Shown: one piece after another, positions 8,920-16,809 of the stretch
Layout: the number at the start of each line of letters is the position of its first letter
Numbering within the stretch: position 1 is the first letter of the stretch
DNA from: Corynebacterium freiburgense
GTDB lineage: Bacteria > Actinomycetota > Actinomycetes > Mycobacteriales > Mycobacteriaceae
Assembly (NCBI RefSeq): GCF_030408815.1
Contig: NZ_CP047355.1
Location: forward strand, 1,178,001-1,242,000
Length of the DNA stretch: 64,000 nt
Direction of reading: 5' to 3'
Program-made: the position numbers and the translations under genes
The notes under the pieces: model-generated
The model's input: the letters and a program-made list of their open reading frames with translations, nothing else
Databases searched by the model: none
Told to the model about the DNA's origin: nothing

Positions 8920-9966
8920 ATGAGCATCACTGTAAAAGCACTCCAAAAGCAAGGTCCAGATTCTCCATTTGAAGTAGTGGAAATACCACGGCGGGAACCC
9001 CGCCCCGATGACGTTGTGATTGATATCAAGGCTGCCGGAATTTGCCATAGTGATATTCACACCATTCGAAATGAATGGGGTGAAGCACATTTTCCACTTA
9101 CGGTAGGCCATGAAATCGCTGGTGTAGTTTCCCAAGTGGGTAGTTCGGTTACAGCTTGGAAGGTTGGCGATCGAGTTGGAGTCGGGTGTTTAGTAAACTC
9201 CTGTGGTACCTGCGAACAGTGTCGCCTAGGGGAAGAACAAAACTGTTTACGTGGGCCGGTAGGCACATATAACTCAGAAGATGTCGATGGCACAATTACG
9301 CAAGGGGGCTATAGTCAAAAGATCGTGGTCAACGAGCGTTTTGTATGCCGCATTCCGGATGAGTTGGATTTTGATAAGGCTGCGCCATTGTTATGTGCTG
9401 GAATTACAACGTATTCTCCGATTGCACGATGGAAGGTAACGCCGGAATCAAAGGTCGCTGTACTGGGCCTTGGTGGTCTAGGTCATATGGGCGTTCAGAT
9501 CGCAGCAGCTTTGGGTGCAGAGGTGACGGTGTTGTCACGCTCATTGGCAAAAGCTGAATCCGCAGCCAAACTTGGTGCAAAGCGGACACTAGCAACAACA
9601 GCAGAGGGATTTTTTAATGAACACCGCGGTGAATTTGATCTGATTATTAATACGGTGAGTGCCAATATTGATGTTGATCGTTATTTGCGGCTTTTAAAGC
9701 CACATGGCGTAATGGCAGTTGTGGGGTTACCGCCAGAGCGCCAAAAGCTTTCCTTTGGCAGTCTGATTATGGGTGGAAAAGTACTCACAGGCTCAAATAT
9801 TGGCGGTATCAGAGAAACCCAGGAAATGCTTGATTTTTGCGCTAAACATGGCATCGGTGCTGTTATTGAGAAAATTGGTGTGCATGAAGTTGATGCAGCA
9901 TATGATCGGGTAGTAGCCGGTGATGTGCAATTCCGATTTGTTATCGACACTGCAACATTCGAATAA
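8920..9966 (+). CDS. Zinc-dependent NAD(P)H alcohol dehydrogenase (YahK/AdhC type)
   Basis: A 348-residue medium-chain dehydrogenase/reductase that interconverts alcohols and aldehydes. Catalytic zinc ligands are in GICHSDIH and GHEIAG. The structural zinc site is the four-cysteine cluster CGTCEQCRLGEEQNC. The Rossmann motif GLGGLGHMGVQIA binds the nicotinamide cofactor. The overall pattern matches the cinnamyl-alcohol dehydrogenase/YahK branch, usually NADPH-dependent and broad for aldehydes. A GTG at 8911 is in frame, but TACAGT at 8907-8912 lies exactly 7 nt before the ATG at 8920, suggesting a leaderless mRNA starting there. Monocistronic; the physiological substrate cannot be told. Confidence 0.88.
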   Translation: MSITVKALQKQGPDSPFEVVEIPRREPRPDDVVIDIKAAGICHSDIHTIRNEWGEAHFPLTVGHEIAGVVSQVGSSVTAWKVGDRVGVGCLVNSCGTCEQCRLGEEQNCLRGPVGTYNSEDVDGTITQGGYSQKIVVNERFVCRIPDELDFDKAAPLLCAGITTYSPIARWKVTPESKVAVLGLGGLGHMGVQIAAALGAEVTVLSRSLAKAESAAKLGAKRTLATTAEGFFNEHRGEFDLIINTVSANIDVDRYLRLLKPHGVMAVVGLPPERQKLSFGSLIMGGKVLTGSNIGGIRETQEMLDFCAKHGIGAVIEKIGVHEVDAAYDRVVAGDVQFRFVIDTATFE

Positions 9967-9977
9967 GCGTTAGGAAC

Positions 9978-10022
9978 GCCCCACCGGTAGCAAATATTCT
10001 ACTTTTGGGGGTGGTGTGGGGC
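9978..10022. terminator. Possible terminator hairpin after the alcohol dehydrogenase
   Basis: GCCCCAC (9978-9984) can pair with GTGGGGC (10016-10022), with an inner GGTAG/CTAC pairing. No T-tract follows, so this is tentative. Confidence 0.35.
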
Positions 10023-10053
10023 TAGGGCTTTATAGCCTCGTAGACTACGAACC

Positions 10054-10935
10054 GTGTTTGAAAGCATTGAAGAACTTAAAAAAGCTCTGCAAGACCCGGA
10101 ATTCGATGTACTGCATCGGTTGATTGATGAGATTGCTCAAATAGCCCGACCATGTGCAGTCTTTCGGCCAGCCTATGTAGACTCTTCAGATCCGACAATT
10201 CCATTAGGTGCCAGCCGGATTGGGGGAAATCCAGATATTCCCAAAGGGTTCATTTGGCCACTAAATTCCTCAGGCACTCCACTTTCTTTTTTCCTGCAAA
10301 TAAATCTTGCTGATATACAAGGATTGCAAATAGACAGTCTCCCAGAAAGTGATCCTTTACGGTTACTCCCCACAACAGGTTTGTTATTGCTCTTTGTAGG
10401 CTCAGATTCTTCAGCGCTTAACATGCCTCATCGACTTATTCTCATTCCAGAAGGTGCATCACTGGAGCGAACGCAACCTCCACTAGAAGCAGCCATTCCC
10501 TCATTCATTGAAGAGTTTGGAAAGAACTCTCCGCTAAACAATGGGGTACCGCTAATAGCTGAAATTGGCTGGGACATCCCTCATTGGAGTAGCGAAATCT
10601 ATGATCAAATCTTTGAAAAATACGAAGACCTAGATGAATATGACGAGATCCTAGATACCTACGAAGAATTCGATGAGGCTTTTGGGGCAATTAACGAATT
10701 TATACGTATTGGCGGATGGCATGCGGGTATTGGGCAGTATCCTGCCGAAGATGCCGTTAAGTATGCACAACATGATGGTGCCGGATCGGATATTAGCCAA
10801 TGGAAAAACTTGCTTTTGGTAAATAGCTACGACGAGTTTCATTTGTGCTTCTGGGATGCTGGCTATTTGCAACTTTTAGCTCATAACAATGACGCTGAGT
10901 TCCGACATACCTATCTTGGGGTTGAAACAAGCTAG
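10054..10935 (+). CDS. DUF1963 (YwqG-like) protein, first of a tandem pair
   Basis: A 293-residue protein of the DUF1963/YwqG family. Typical features are SRIGGNPDIPKGFIWP, then LSFFLQINLADI, and the strand TTGLLLLFVGSD. A strongly acidic stretch with repeated Tyr-Glu/Asp (about residues 188-212) is an insertion the next gene lacks in this form. TAGACT at 10041-10046 lies 7 nt before the GTG start, consistent with a leaderless transcript. A paralogue follows 18 bp downstream. The function of the family is not established; cytoplasmic location is inferred from the lack of signals. Confidence 0.8.
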   Translation: MFESIEELKKALQDPEFDVLHRLIDEIAQIARPCAVFRPAYVDSSDPTIPLGASRIGGNPDIPKGFIWPLNSSGTPLSFFLQINLADIQGLQIDSLPESDPLRLLPTTGLLLLFVGSDSSALNMPHRLILIPEGASLERTQPPLEAAIPSFIEEFGKNSPLNNGVPLIAEIGWDIPHWSSEIYDQIFEKYEDLDEYDEILDTYEEFDEAFGAINEFIRIGGWHAGIGQYPAEDAVKYAQHDGAGSDISQWKNLLLVNSYDEFHLCFWDAGYLQLLAHNNDAEFRHTYLGVETS

Positions 10936-10953
10936 CAAAGGTATTTATTCTCC

Positions 10954-11742
10954 ATGTTTGCAACAAAACAAGCTCTCATTAGCGCACTTAAGCAATTGAA
11001 TAATGGCGTTTTACTGCCCTATATCAATGATCTGAGTGGGTTTATAAAACCTTGCATTTGGTACACGCCTGTTATGGATGAAGATATCCAGACGCCGCCT
11101 CGGTCCAGCAAGTTCGCCGGTGTGCCTGATATTTGGCGCGGATTTGCATGGCCAAAAGATTCTCGTGGTGAATCGTTATCTTTTATTGCGCAAATTTCAA
11201 TGGAAGACTGGTCGAAACACGTATTTAGGCAATGGGATTTAGTAGCACCAAACTCAAGCCATATTTTGATTTTTACTGGGGACGATGAACACGCCAGAAA
11301 TATTGAGCATCAAGTAGTTTGTGTGCCAGCAAGTGAAGATGTAAAACCTGCCACGTTGCCCTACGAACCAGATCTTCTTACGTTCGAAGAAGGTGTACCA
11401 ATTATTCCGCATTTCGGTTTTGATTTGCCAACAAGTTCACTGGATGCGGTGAATACTCTTTTTGCCAAAGATAATGCAGCCTATGAGGCATATAGTGATT
11501 TTCAGCAATCGCTAGCCCCAAAAAACATTATCGCAAGAGTTGGCGGAAACCTGGATTTTTGGATCCATAATCCAGCGGCCGATATTGATCCGGAAGCCCC
11601 AGAAAACTGGGAACACGTATTCTCTCTTTATTCAAATGAGCAGCTAGATATTGAAATTTGGGATCGTGGCACGTTTATGGTTCTAACCGATACCACGAAA
11701 CCAGAATTATCTAGAACGTATGCTTCAATTGAGAGCCTTTAG
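10954..11742 (+). CDS. DUF1963 (YwqG-like) protein, second of a tandem pair
   Basis: A 262-residue paralogue of the preceding gene. The same landmarks occur in order: SKFAGVPDIWRGFAWPKDS, LSFIAQISMEDW and SSHILIFTGDD, and the C-terminal IARVGGNLDFW parallels IRIGGWHAG upstream. The 18-bp gap and shared orientation suggest one operon and a local duplication that has diverged well. No function can be assigned. Confidence 0.8.
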   Translation: MFATKQALISALKQLNNGVLLPYINDLSGFIKPCIWYTPVMDEDIQTPPRSSKFAGVPDIWRGFAWPKDSRGESLSFIAQISMEDWSKHVFRQWDLVAPNSSHILIFTGDDEHARNIEHQVVCVPASEDVKPATLPYEPDLLTFEEGVPIIPHFGFDLPTSSLDAVNTLFAKDNAAYEAYSDFQQSLAPKNIIARVGGNLDFWIHNPAADIDPEAPENWEHVFSLYSNEQLDIEIWDRGTFMVLTDTTKPELSRTYASIESL

Positions 11743-11825
11743 ATGGGGAATACTTAAACCACAGCTTGGGTCTTGGGTGGCGCGGACGTCGGTAAGCAAT
11801 ATCTACGCCCGCACCACAGTGACAC

Positions 11826-13040
11826 TTAAGTTCCCTTCACATTCATAACCTGGCGAAGCTTGTGCTTAATCTCCACCAATTCTTCGGAATCGGCCATGAC
11901 CTGGTCAATATCCTTGTATGCGTCAGGAATTTCATCAACCCAAGCTTCGCCTGGGCGATACACAATGCCCTCCATACGGTTGGCAAGATCGTCCACAGTA
12001 AAGCGGCGCCGAGCCTCACTGCGAGAGTAACGACGCCCCGCCCCATGCGGTGCTGAATTAAGTGCAGGGGCAAATCCTTTCCCCTCAACAACATATGATG
12101 CCGTACCCATTGATCCTGGAATAAGCGCCTTTGTGCCTTTATCTGCACGGATTGCGCCTTTCCGAGTTAACCAAACATTTTTGCCAAAGTGCTGTTCCTT
12201 CACCGTGTAGTTATGGTGGCAGTTAATGCGTTCGATTTCCTCAACTGGTGTGCCCATAAATGCGGACAAGCAGCGAGAAAAACGGTCCATCATCTCTTCA
12301 CGATTTAAAAACGCAAAGTGCTGTGCCCAATGAAGATCCCGAATATAGGCATCAAATTCTGGCGTTCCCTCAACGAAATACGCGAGATCGGCATTTGGAA
12401 TTGGAATCCACCATTTTACCATTTGTTTCTGCGCAATCTCAATATGCTTGCGGGCAATCTTATTGCCAACACCACGGGAACCAGAATGTAGAAACATCCA
12501 CACTGCGTCGGTTTCATCGAGACATAATTCAATGAAGTGATTACCGCCACCTAAGGAGCCAAGCTGCTGGCGCCATTTAGGTGAGTGGGATAAATCAACA
12601 TTGTTTTCTTTGGCAAGGGCATCGAGCTCACGGCAGCGTTCATCCGCAGAAGGCTCCAATTGCCAGTGATTGTAATTACCTGGCGAAAGCGGAATCGAAC
12701 GTTCAATTGCATTGCGGAGTTTGATCAGATCCTTGTTTTCCAAATCAGCAGCCGTAAATTGTGTTCGCACACCGATCATTCCGCAACCGATATCCACACC
12801 AACCGCAGCTGGAATCACTGCACCTTCAGTGCCAAATACTGTGCCCACCGAGGAACCTAAACCAGTATGAGCATCGGGCATGAGTGCAACGTGAGGATAC
12901 ACAAATGGGAGTTTCGCGGTGGCTCGTGCCTGTTCAACAGTAGAATCTTCCACCTCAGAGGCGAAAACATGAACCTTCGGATTATGCTTGGCAATTTCCG
13001 CAATGCGGGACGCGGGATTAGCGCGTCGGTTTCGAGCCAT
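11826..13040 (-). CDS. rtcB: RtcB-family RNA ligase
   Basis: A 404-residue GTP- and Mn2+-dependent ligase joining RNA 2',3'-cyclic phosphate or 3'-phosphate ends to 5'-OH ends. Metal-binding Asp and Cys are in GVDIGCGMIG, further ligands in GGGNHFIE and HSGSRGVGN, and the His that becomes guanylylated in SAPHGAGRRYSR. The frame is open 19 codons upstream, but AAAGGACAGGGG before the ATG at 13040 fixes the start. No rtcA, archease or RNA-repair partner is nearby. A GC-rich hairpin with a T-rich tail lies in its leader. It could repair tRNA or rRNA cleaved by toxins or stress nucleases; that role is inferred. Confidence 0.93.
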   Translation of the reverse strand: MARNRRANPASRIAEIAKHNPKVHVFASEVEDSTVEQARATAKLPFVYPHVALMPDAHTGLGSSVGTVFGTEGAVIPAAVGVDIGCGMIGVRTQFTAADLENKDLIKLRNAIERSIPLSPGNYNHWQLEPSADERCRELDALAKENNVDLSHSPKWRQQLGSLGGGNHFIELCLDETDAVWMFLHSGSRGVGNKIARKHIEIAQKQMVKWWIPIPNADLAYFVEGTPEFDAYIRDLHWAQHFAFLNREEMMDRFSRCLSAFMGTPVEEIERINCHHNYTVKEQHFGKNVWLTRKGAIRADKGTKALIPGSMGTASYVVEGKGFAPALNSAPHGAGRRYSRSEARRRFTVDDLANRMEGIVYRPGEAWVDEIPDAYKDIDQVMADSEELVEIKHKLRQVMNVKGT

Positions 13041-13072
13041 GGGTTTCCCCTGTCCTTTCAAAACAAAACGGA

Positions 13073-13114
13073 GGCGGGGGAGGCGCAGGTTTCTCACAAA
13101 AAACCGCCCCCGCC
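13073..13114 (-). promoter_or_regulatory. Hairpin with T-rich tail in the rtcB leader (possible attenuator)
   Basis: Read on the minus strand, GGCGGGGG (13114-13107) pairs with CCCCCGCC (13080-13073) and is followed by TCCGTTTTGTTTTG, shortly before the rtcB ribosome site. This is terminator-like and sits in the 5' untranslated region, so it could attenuate rtcB. A second short inverted repeat, GTCCTGCG/CGCAGGAC (13134-13141 and 13182-13189), lies just upstream. Confidence 0.45.
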
Positions 13115-13525
13115 AGAAAACTGACTGTGAGGCGTCCTGCGGCTTTGAGCTCGTAAAGTCTGTGCTAATTCAAAACAAGCACGCAGGACAGGTGAATACG
13201 TTCATCACTGCGTTGTCGCAGCGAATTGGGATTACGCAACATTTACCCTGTCCTTTCTTGTGCAAGTATTTTTCACTGACCGAAATCATTCCTATCAGAC
13301 CAACAATGCGGCCTACAAGAATGTTTATGTCGTAGTGATCATAATGAGTGCTTGAAAATGCAGTGGCAAAAAGCTTTCTGAACAGGTATTTTCCGGAAGC
13401 GTTCGTAGCGGAAATTCTAACCCAAATTTGGGGGTGGAAACTGAACTCGCCCCCGAAAAATTAGGCGGGTTTCCTGCTCTAGGCTGCTTGGGAGTGGTGT
13501 TGGTTTTAGAGCGCTGCGGTTTAAG

Positions 13526-13590
13526 CTGTGGGCTGGAACTGTGGGCTGGAACTGTGGGCTGGAACTGTGGGCTGGGACTGTGGGCTGGGA
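13526..13590. repeat. Tandem repeat, 13 bp x 5
   Basis: Five head-to-tail copies of CTGTGGGCTGGAA; the last two end GGGA instead of GGAA. The unit is not a multiple of three, so the repeat is not coding. Copy number probably varies between strains. Confidence 0.9.
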
Positions 13591-13880
13591 GCATTGGGGC
13601 AGGCGTGGAAGGTCTTGGGGAAGACTTTAGGAAAGTCTGGAACAAGCATGGGAAGGCCTAGACTGGCCTGGGAAAGGTTCAGGCCGGCAGATTTGTGTTG
13701 TGGACTCCTGGTCTTGTGGTGCGAGCTGGGAAAATGTTCTGGTGGGTTGTGGATGATGTGAAATCTGCCTGGTTTTCGGGGCGGGTTGGCTGGAAATCCA
13801 GGGTTTCCCGAGCCTTCGAGCCGCTTTCCCGGGTGTTTAATAGGCGCGCCCTATCAAACTAGTGATGTTTTCATGCTGAC

Positions 13881-14070
13881 TGTCGCAGATTCCATAAAAT
13901 CGCCTGAAAAAATGGAATTTGTGACAGCAACCAACATTGCGCACAATCGTTGAACTGGGGTTTGTCGCAGATTCCATAAAAACAGCGAAAAAAATGGAAT
14001 CTGTGACAGGTTCCCTACCTATCGTGTCACAAATTCCATAAAAACAGCCGAAAAAATGGAATCTGTGACA
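13881..14070. repeat. Three 46-bp palindromic repeats
   Basis: Copies at 13881-13926, 13963-14008 and 14025-14070. Each has 15-bp arms, TGTCgCAgATTCCAT and ATGGAATcTGTGACA (lower case varies), around a 16-bp A-rich spacer of the form AAAA-N6-GAAAAA. Copy length is exactly conserved while the DNA between copies is unrelated, as in dispersed palindromic elements (REP/MITE-like). RNA from either strand would fold into a strong stem. Confidence 0.85.
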
Positions 14071-14077
14071 ACACGCC

Positions 14078-14146
14078 CAACCAGCACCCAAGAAGGACCA
14101 ACCAGCACCCGAAAGGACCGACCAGCACCCGAAAAGACCAACCAGC
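14078..14146. repeat. Tandem repeat, 20-21 bp x 3.4
   Basis: CAACCAGCACCCGAAAGGAC and close variants at 14078-14098, 14099-14118 and 14119-14138, with a partial copy at 14139-14146. It directly follows the third palindrome. Confidence 0.8.
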
Positions 14147-14357
14147 TTTCATCCAGAGCCAAGCAAATCCCAGGTCACCGAACGTACACAACCAAATCCC
14201 AACCCCAATAACCCCACGGGCCTCACATAGAAAACCCACCTAGAGAAAACCCACATAGAGAACCAGTCGCAAAGCCCACAAAAACTCCCCACATTGAAAA
14301 GCCCGTCAAAGAACTCAATAAACGGGGGAGCAGTTCAAAACCGATCAGTATGAATGA

Positions 14358-14678
14358 TCAGTATGTATCTGAAAGCGCGTATGCAGCGCCAGCAACACCG
14401 GCAGTGACAGTAAGTACTGCCGGCCATGCGCCAATTTTCTTCGCTAGGGGGTGTGAAAGGCCGAACGCAGATACGTATGCGGTGGTGAGGCCGAGTGCGA
14501 GTGGAAGTCCCCCTTTTGCATACCAACTACGGGCTGCCCAAATGCCAGCGGCACCAAGGATCACGCCACCGATTGGGCGAACTCCAGTTTCACGGGCGGT
14601 TAACCAGCCGCCGATGAGGCCAGTTGCAACGACAGCGGATGTTTGAACTTCGGAAGCATTTTTGAAGGCTGTATTCAT
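14358..14678 (-). CDS. Small Gly/Ala-rich membrane protein
   Basis: A 106-residue protein with three or four hydrophobic segments (about residues 14-27, 35-50, 57-75 and 82-102) rich in Gly and Ala. No catalytic or binding motif is visible. AAGCTA on the plus strand at 14686-14691 (TAGCTT on the coding strand) lies 7 nt before the ATG, the leaderless promoter arrangement seen repeatedly here. It diverges from the cobalamin riboswitch operon. Probably a conserved corynebacterial membrane protein of unknown role. Confidence 0.65.
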   Translation of the reverse strand: MNTAFKNASEVQTSAVVATGLIGGWLTARETGVRPIGGVILGAAGIWAARSWYAKGGLPLALGLTTAYVSAFGLSHPLAKKIGAWPAVLTVTAGVAGAAYALSDTY

Positions 14679-14751
14679 GCTTATAAAGCTACCTTGAATT
14701 GCTAAATTTTGGGTTTTTGAACTTTTGCTGGGTTACAATTCAAACTGTCAG

Positions 14752-14917
14752 TGAGCCGGTCAAGGGAATTTCGGTGAAAGTCCGAAACTGGCGCGCAGCG
14801 GTGATTGGGTACTACCCCCAAGGTGTGCAAATATGCGCACATGCCACTGGTCGGATACGGCTGGGAAGGTGCTTGGGGGTTGGGATGATCCAACGAGTCC
14901 GAAAACCTGCCGGCTCA
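14752..14917 (+). ncRNA. Cobalamin riboswitch
   Basis: An adenosylcobalamin-type aptamer. P1 is TGAGCCGG (14752-14759) with CCGGCTCA (14910-14917). Inside are the conserved GGGAA, GGTGAAAGTCCGAAACTG, GCGCAGCGGTG, GCCACTG, GGGAAGG, GATGATCCAACGAGTCCG and the B12 box ACCTGCCGG. A 9-bp hairpin (14929-14937 with 14945-14953) follows, and GAAGGAG of the first gene comes next. There is no T-tract, which favours control of translation over termination. The ligand should shut the downstream importer off when cobalamin is plentiful. Confidence 0.95.
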
Positions 14918-14973
14918 TCGCTGAGTTTTGCTATTTCCGCGTCCGAGATAGCAGGGCATTGTAGAAGGAGTTT

Positions 14974-16035
14974 TTGGCCGACGTGTCGTTATCGGGTGTG
15001 GGCCGAAGGTTGGCAACACCAGCATTATTTGTGCTGCTCATTGCAATTATAGCTGTGAGTTTTGTGATCTCATTAACCTTCGGTTCGGTTGATTATTCTC
15101 GCGCTCAGGTGTGGGAGGTAGTGCAGGCTCATCTTCAGGGAGGCAATGGGCCAGATCAAGCAATTGACTCAATTGTTTGGGAATTACGTGCCCCCAGAGG
15201 GCTGCTGGCACTTATCGTAGGAGCAGGGCTGGCACTCGCCGGCGTAGCAATGCAAACGCTTGTGCGAAATCCTCTTGCTGATCCATATCTGCTCGGCGTA
15301 TCTGCAGGTGCCAGCGTTGGTGCTACCGCAGTTCTGACATTCGGCGTGCTTTCCAGTTTTGGTTTGTACGCGCTTTCGGGAGGCGCATTAATTGGTGCGC
15401 TGGTGGCAACCGCGACGGTATACGGGATCACTATGGCTCAGGGTGGACTTACGCCATTACGGTTGATTCTTTCTGGTGTCGTACTTTCATCAGCGTTTTC
15501 TGCGCTTGCGAGCTTCTTGGTTTTTAAAGGTCCGGATGCTCGGGCTGCGCAAGGCGTAATGTTTTGGATGCTCGGTTCAGTGGCGGGTGCGCAATGGAAC
15601 AAACTTTTGCTCCCGCTTATTATTGTGGTCATTGCTGCTGTTGGTTTGATGCTTATTTCAAATCAACTTGACGCCCTTGCGGCTGGACCTGATACTGCGG
15701 CTGCGCTTGGCGTTCGAGTAGGCGTTCTGCGTCAAGTGCTGTTTTTTATCCAAGCGTTACTTGTGGGCGCAATGGTTGCCGTTGCCGGAGGCATTGGGTT
15801 TGTTGGTTTGGTTATCCCGCATCTTGCTCGCATGATGGTGGGTTCGCTGCATCGCCGACTTTTGCCTATCGCTATGGCAACGGGTGCATTGTTTTTGCTG
15901 TGGGTTGATGTAATCGCACGTATTTCCGCTCCACCGCAAGAAATTCCGCTTGGTGTTGTGACCGGTGTATTAGGAGCGCCACTATTCCTGATACTTATGG
16001 GCCGCGGCCGCTATCATTTTGGAGGGCAAAACTAA
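14974..16035 (+). CDS. ABC transporter permease, FecCD/BtuC family
   Basis: A 353-residue membrane subunit with 9-10 helices that forms the channel of a type II importer. GFVGLVIPHLARMMVG is the cytoplasmic loop that contacts the ATPase. The cobalamin riboswitch directly upstream points to vitamin B12 or another corrinoid; the family also carries haem and siderophores. Start choice is open: TTG 14974 lies only 3 nt from GGAG, while GTG 14983 lies 12 nt away; both give the same protein apart from three residues. The stop overlaps the next start (TAATG). Confidence 0.9.
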   Translation: MADVSLSGVGRRLATPALFVLLIAIIAVSFVISLTFGSVDYSRAQVWEVVQAHLQGGNGPDQAIDSIVWELRAPRGLLALIVGAGLALAGVAMQTLVRNPLADPYLLGVSAGASVGATAVLTFGVLSSFGLYALSGGALIGALVATATVYGITMAQGGLTPLRLILSGVVLSSAFSALASFLVFKGPDARAAQGVMFWMLGSVAGAQWNKLLLPLIIVVIAAVGLMLISNQLDALAAGPDTAAALGVRVGVLRQVLFFIQALLVGAMVAVAGGIGFVGLVIPHLARMMVGSLHRRLLPIAMATGALFLLWVDVIARISAPPQEIPLGVVTGVLGAPLFLILMGRGRYHFGGQN

Positions 16036-16796
16036 TGTTCTCCATAGAAAAAGTAGCTTGCGGCATCGGTCGAACCACCATTGTTCAAAACATCAATTTC
16101 CGTGTTGAACAGGGGACAATGACAGCACTTGTTGGAATTAATGGTGCCGGAAAATCAACACTGCTCCGCGGTATTGCAGGTATTGCTAAGCTCCATGCAG
16201 GAAAAGTACTTCTCGACGGCGTGGACGTCCATGCAATGCGCCCACGTCAACGTGCCCAGAACATGACGCTTGTTGGGCAAGAAGAATCCCCGCCAGGGGA
16301 CCTCACTATTGCCGAAATGGTTGCTTTAGGTCGCCTTCCACACCTGAAATCCTGGCAGCTTGGTGGAAAAGCCGAACAGAAAATCATCCACAATGCACTA
16401 CAACTCGTCGGCCTTGATGAATTAGCCGATCGTTCCTGTGATCAGCTTTCTGGTGGGCAGCGCCGCCGTGCGCTCCTTGCGCGAGGCTTTGCCCAAGGTA
16501 CCGATTTGATTCTTCTCGATGAACCAACCAATCACCTTGATGTTCACCATCAACTCCACCTATTGAAAGTGTTACGGGAATCAGGGCGAACTATCCTCGC
16601 AACGATTCACGACCTCGACCTTGCTGTAGCGCATTTTGACCAAGTTGTTGTGCTACATGAAGGAACGATGCTTGCGGTCGGAACACCAGAGGAGGTTCTC
16701 AATACCGAAAACCTCCGCAAAGTATTCGACGTTCGTGCACTTTTAGCGAACCTCCCGGAAGCTACCCGCACCCACCTCATTATTGATTCACTCTAG
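16035..16796 (+). CDS. ABC transporter ATPase, BtuD/FecE family
   Basis: A 253-residue ATPase that powers the importer. Walker A GINGAGKST, Q-loop VGQEE, signature LSGGQRRRALLARG, Walker B LILLDEPTNHLD and switch His in ATIHDLD are all intact. Its ATG overlaps the permease stop, and the lipoprotein gene follows 13 nt downstream. Part of the riboswitch-controlled operon, so a corrinoid substrate is inferred. Confidence 0.93.
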   Translation: MFSIEKVACGIGRTTIVQNINFRVEQGTMTALVGINGAGKSTLLRGIAGIAKLHAGKVLLDGVDVHAMRPRQRAQNMTLVGQEESPPGDLTIAEMVALGRLPHLKSWQLGGKAEQKIIHNALQLVGLDELADRSCDQLSGGQRRRALLARGFAQGTDLILLDEPTNHLDVHHQLHLLKVLRESGRTILATIHDLDLAVAHFDQVVVLHEGTMLAVGTPEEVLNTENLRKVFDVRALLANLPEATRTHLIIDSL

Positions 16797-16809
16797 TCAG
16801 GAAGAAACC

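Larger units (their letters stand above)
13115..14357. other. 1.2-kb repeat-rich noncoding interval
   Basis: No credible gene. In order it holds the rtcB upstream region, a 13-bp tandem repeat (13526-13590), G-rich low-complexity sequence with purine skew up to about 13800, three 46-bp palindromes (13881-14070), a 20-21-bp tandem repeat (14078-14146), and two copies of TAGAGAAAACCCAC-type units near 14230-14265. Open frames across the 13-mers are by-products of the repeat. Confidence 0.75.

Noticed and set aside
13428..13761. Overlapping Gly/Trp-rich open frames of 77 codons
   Set aside because: They are produced by the 13-bp tandem repeat read in several frames, with no ribosome site and biased low-complexity products.
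13881..14146. CRISPR array
   Set aside because: Only three palindromes with unequal spacing, symmetric units too long for a repeat, and no cas genes nearby.
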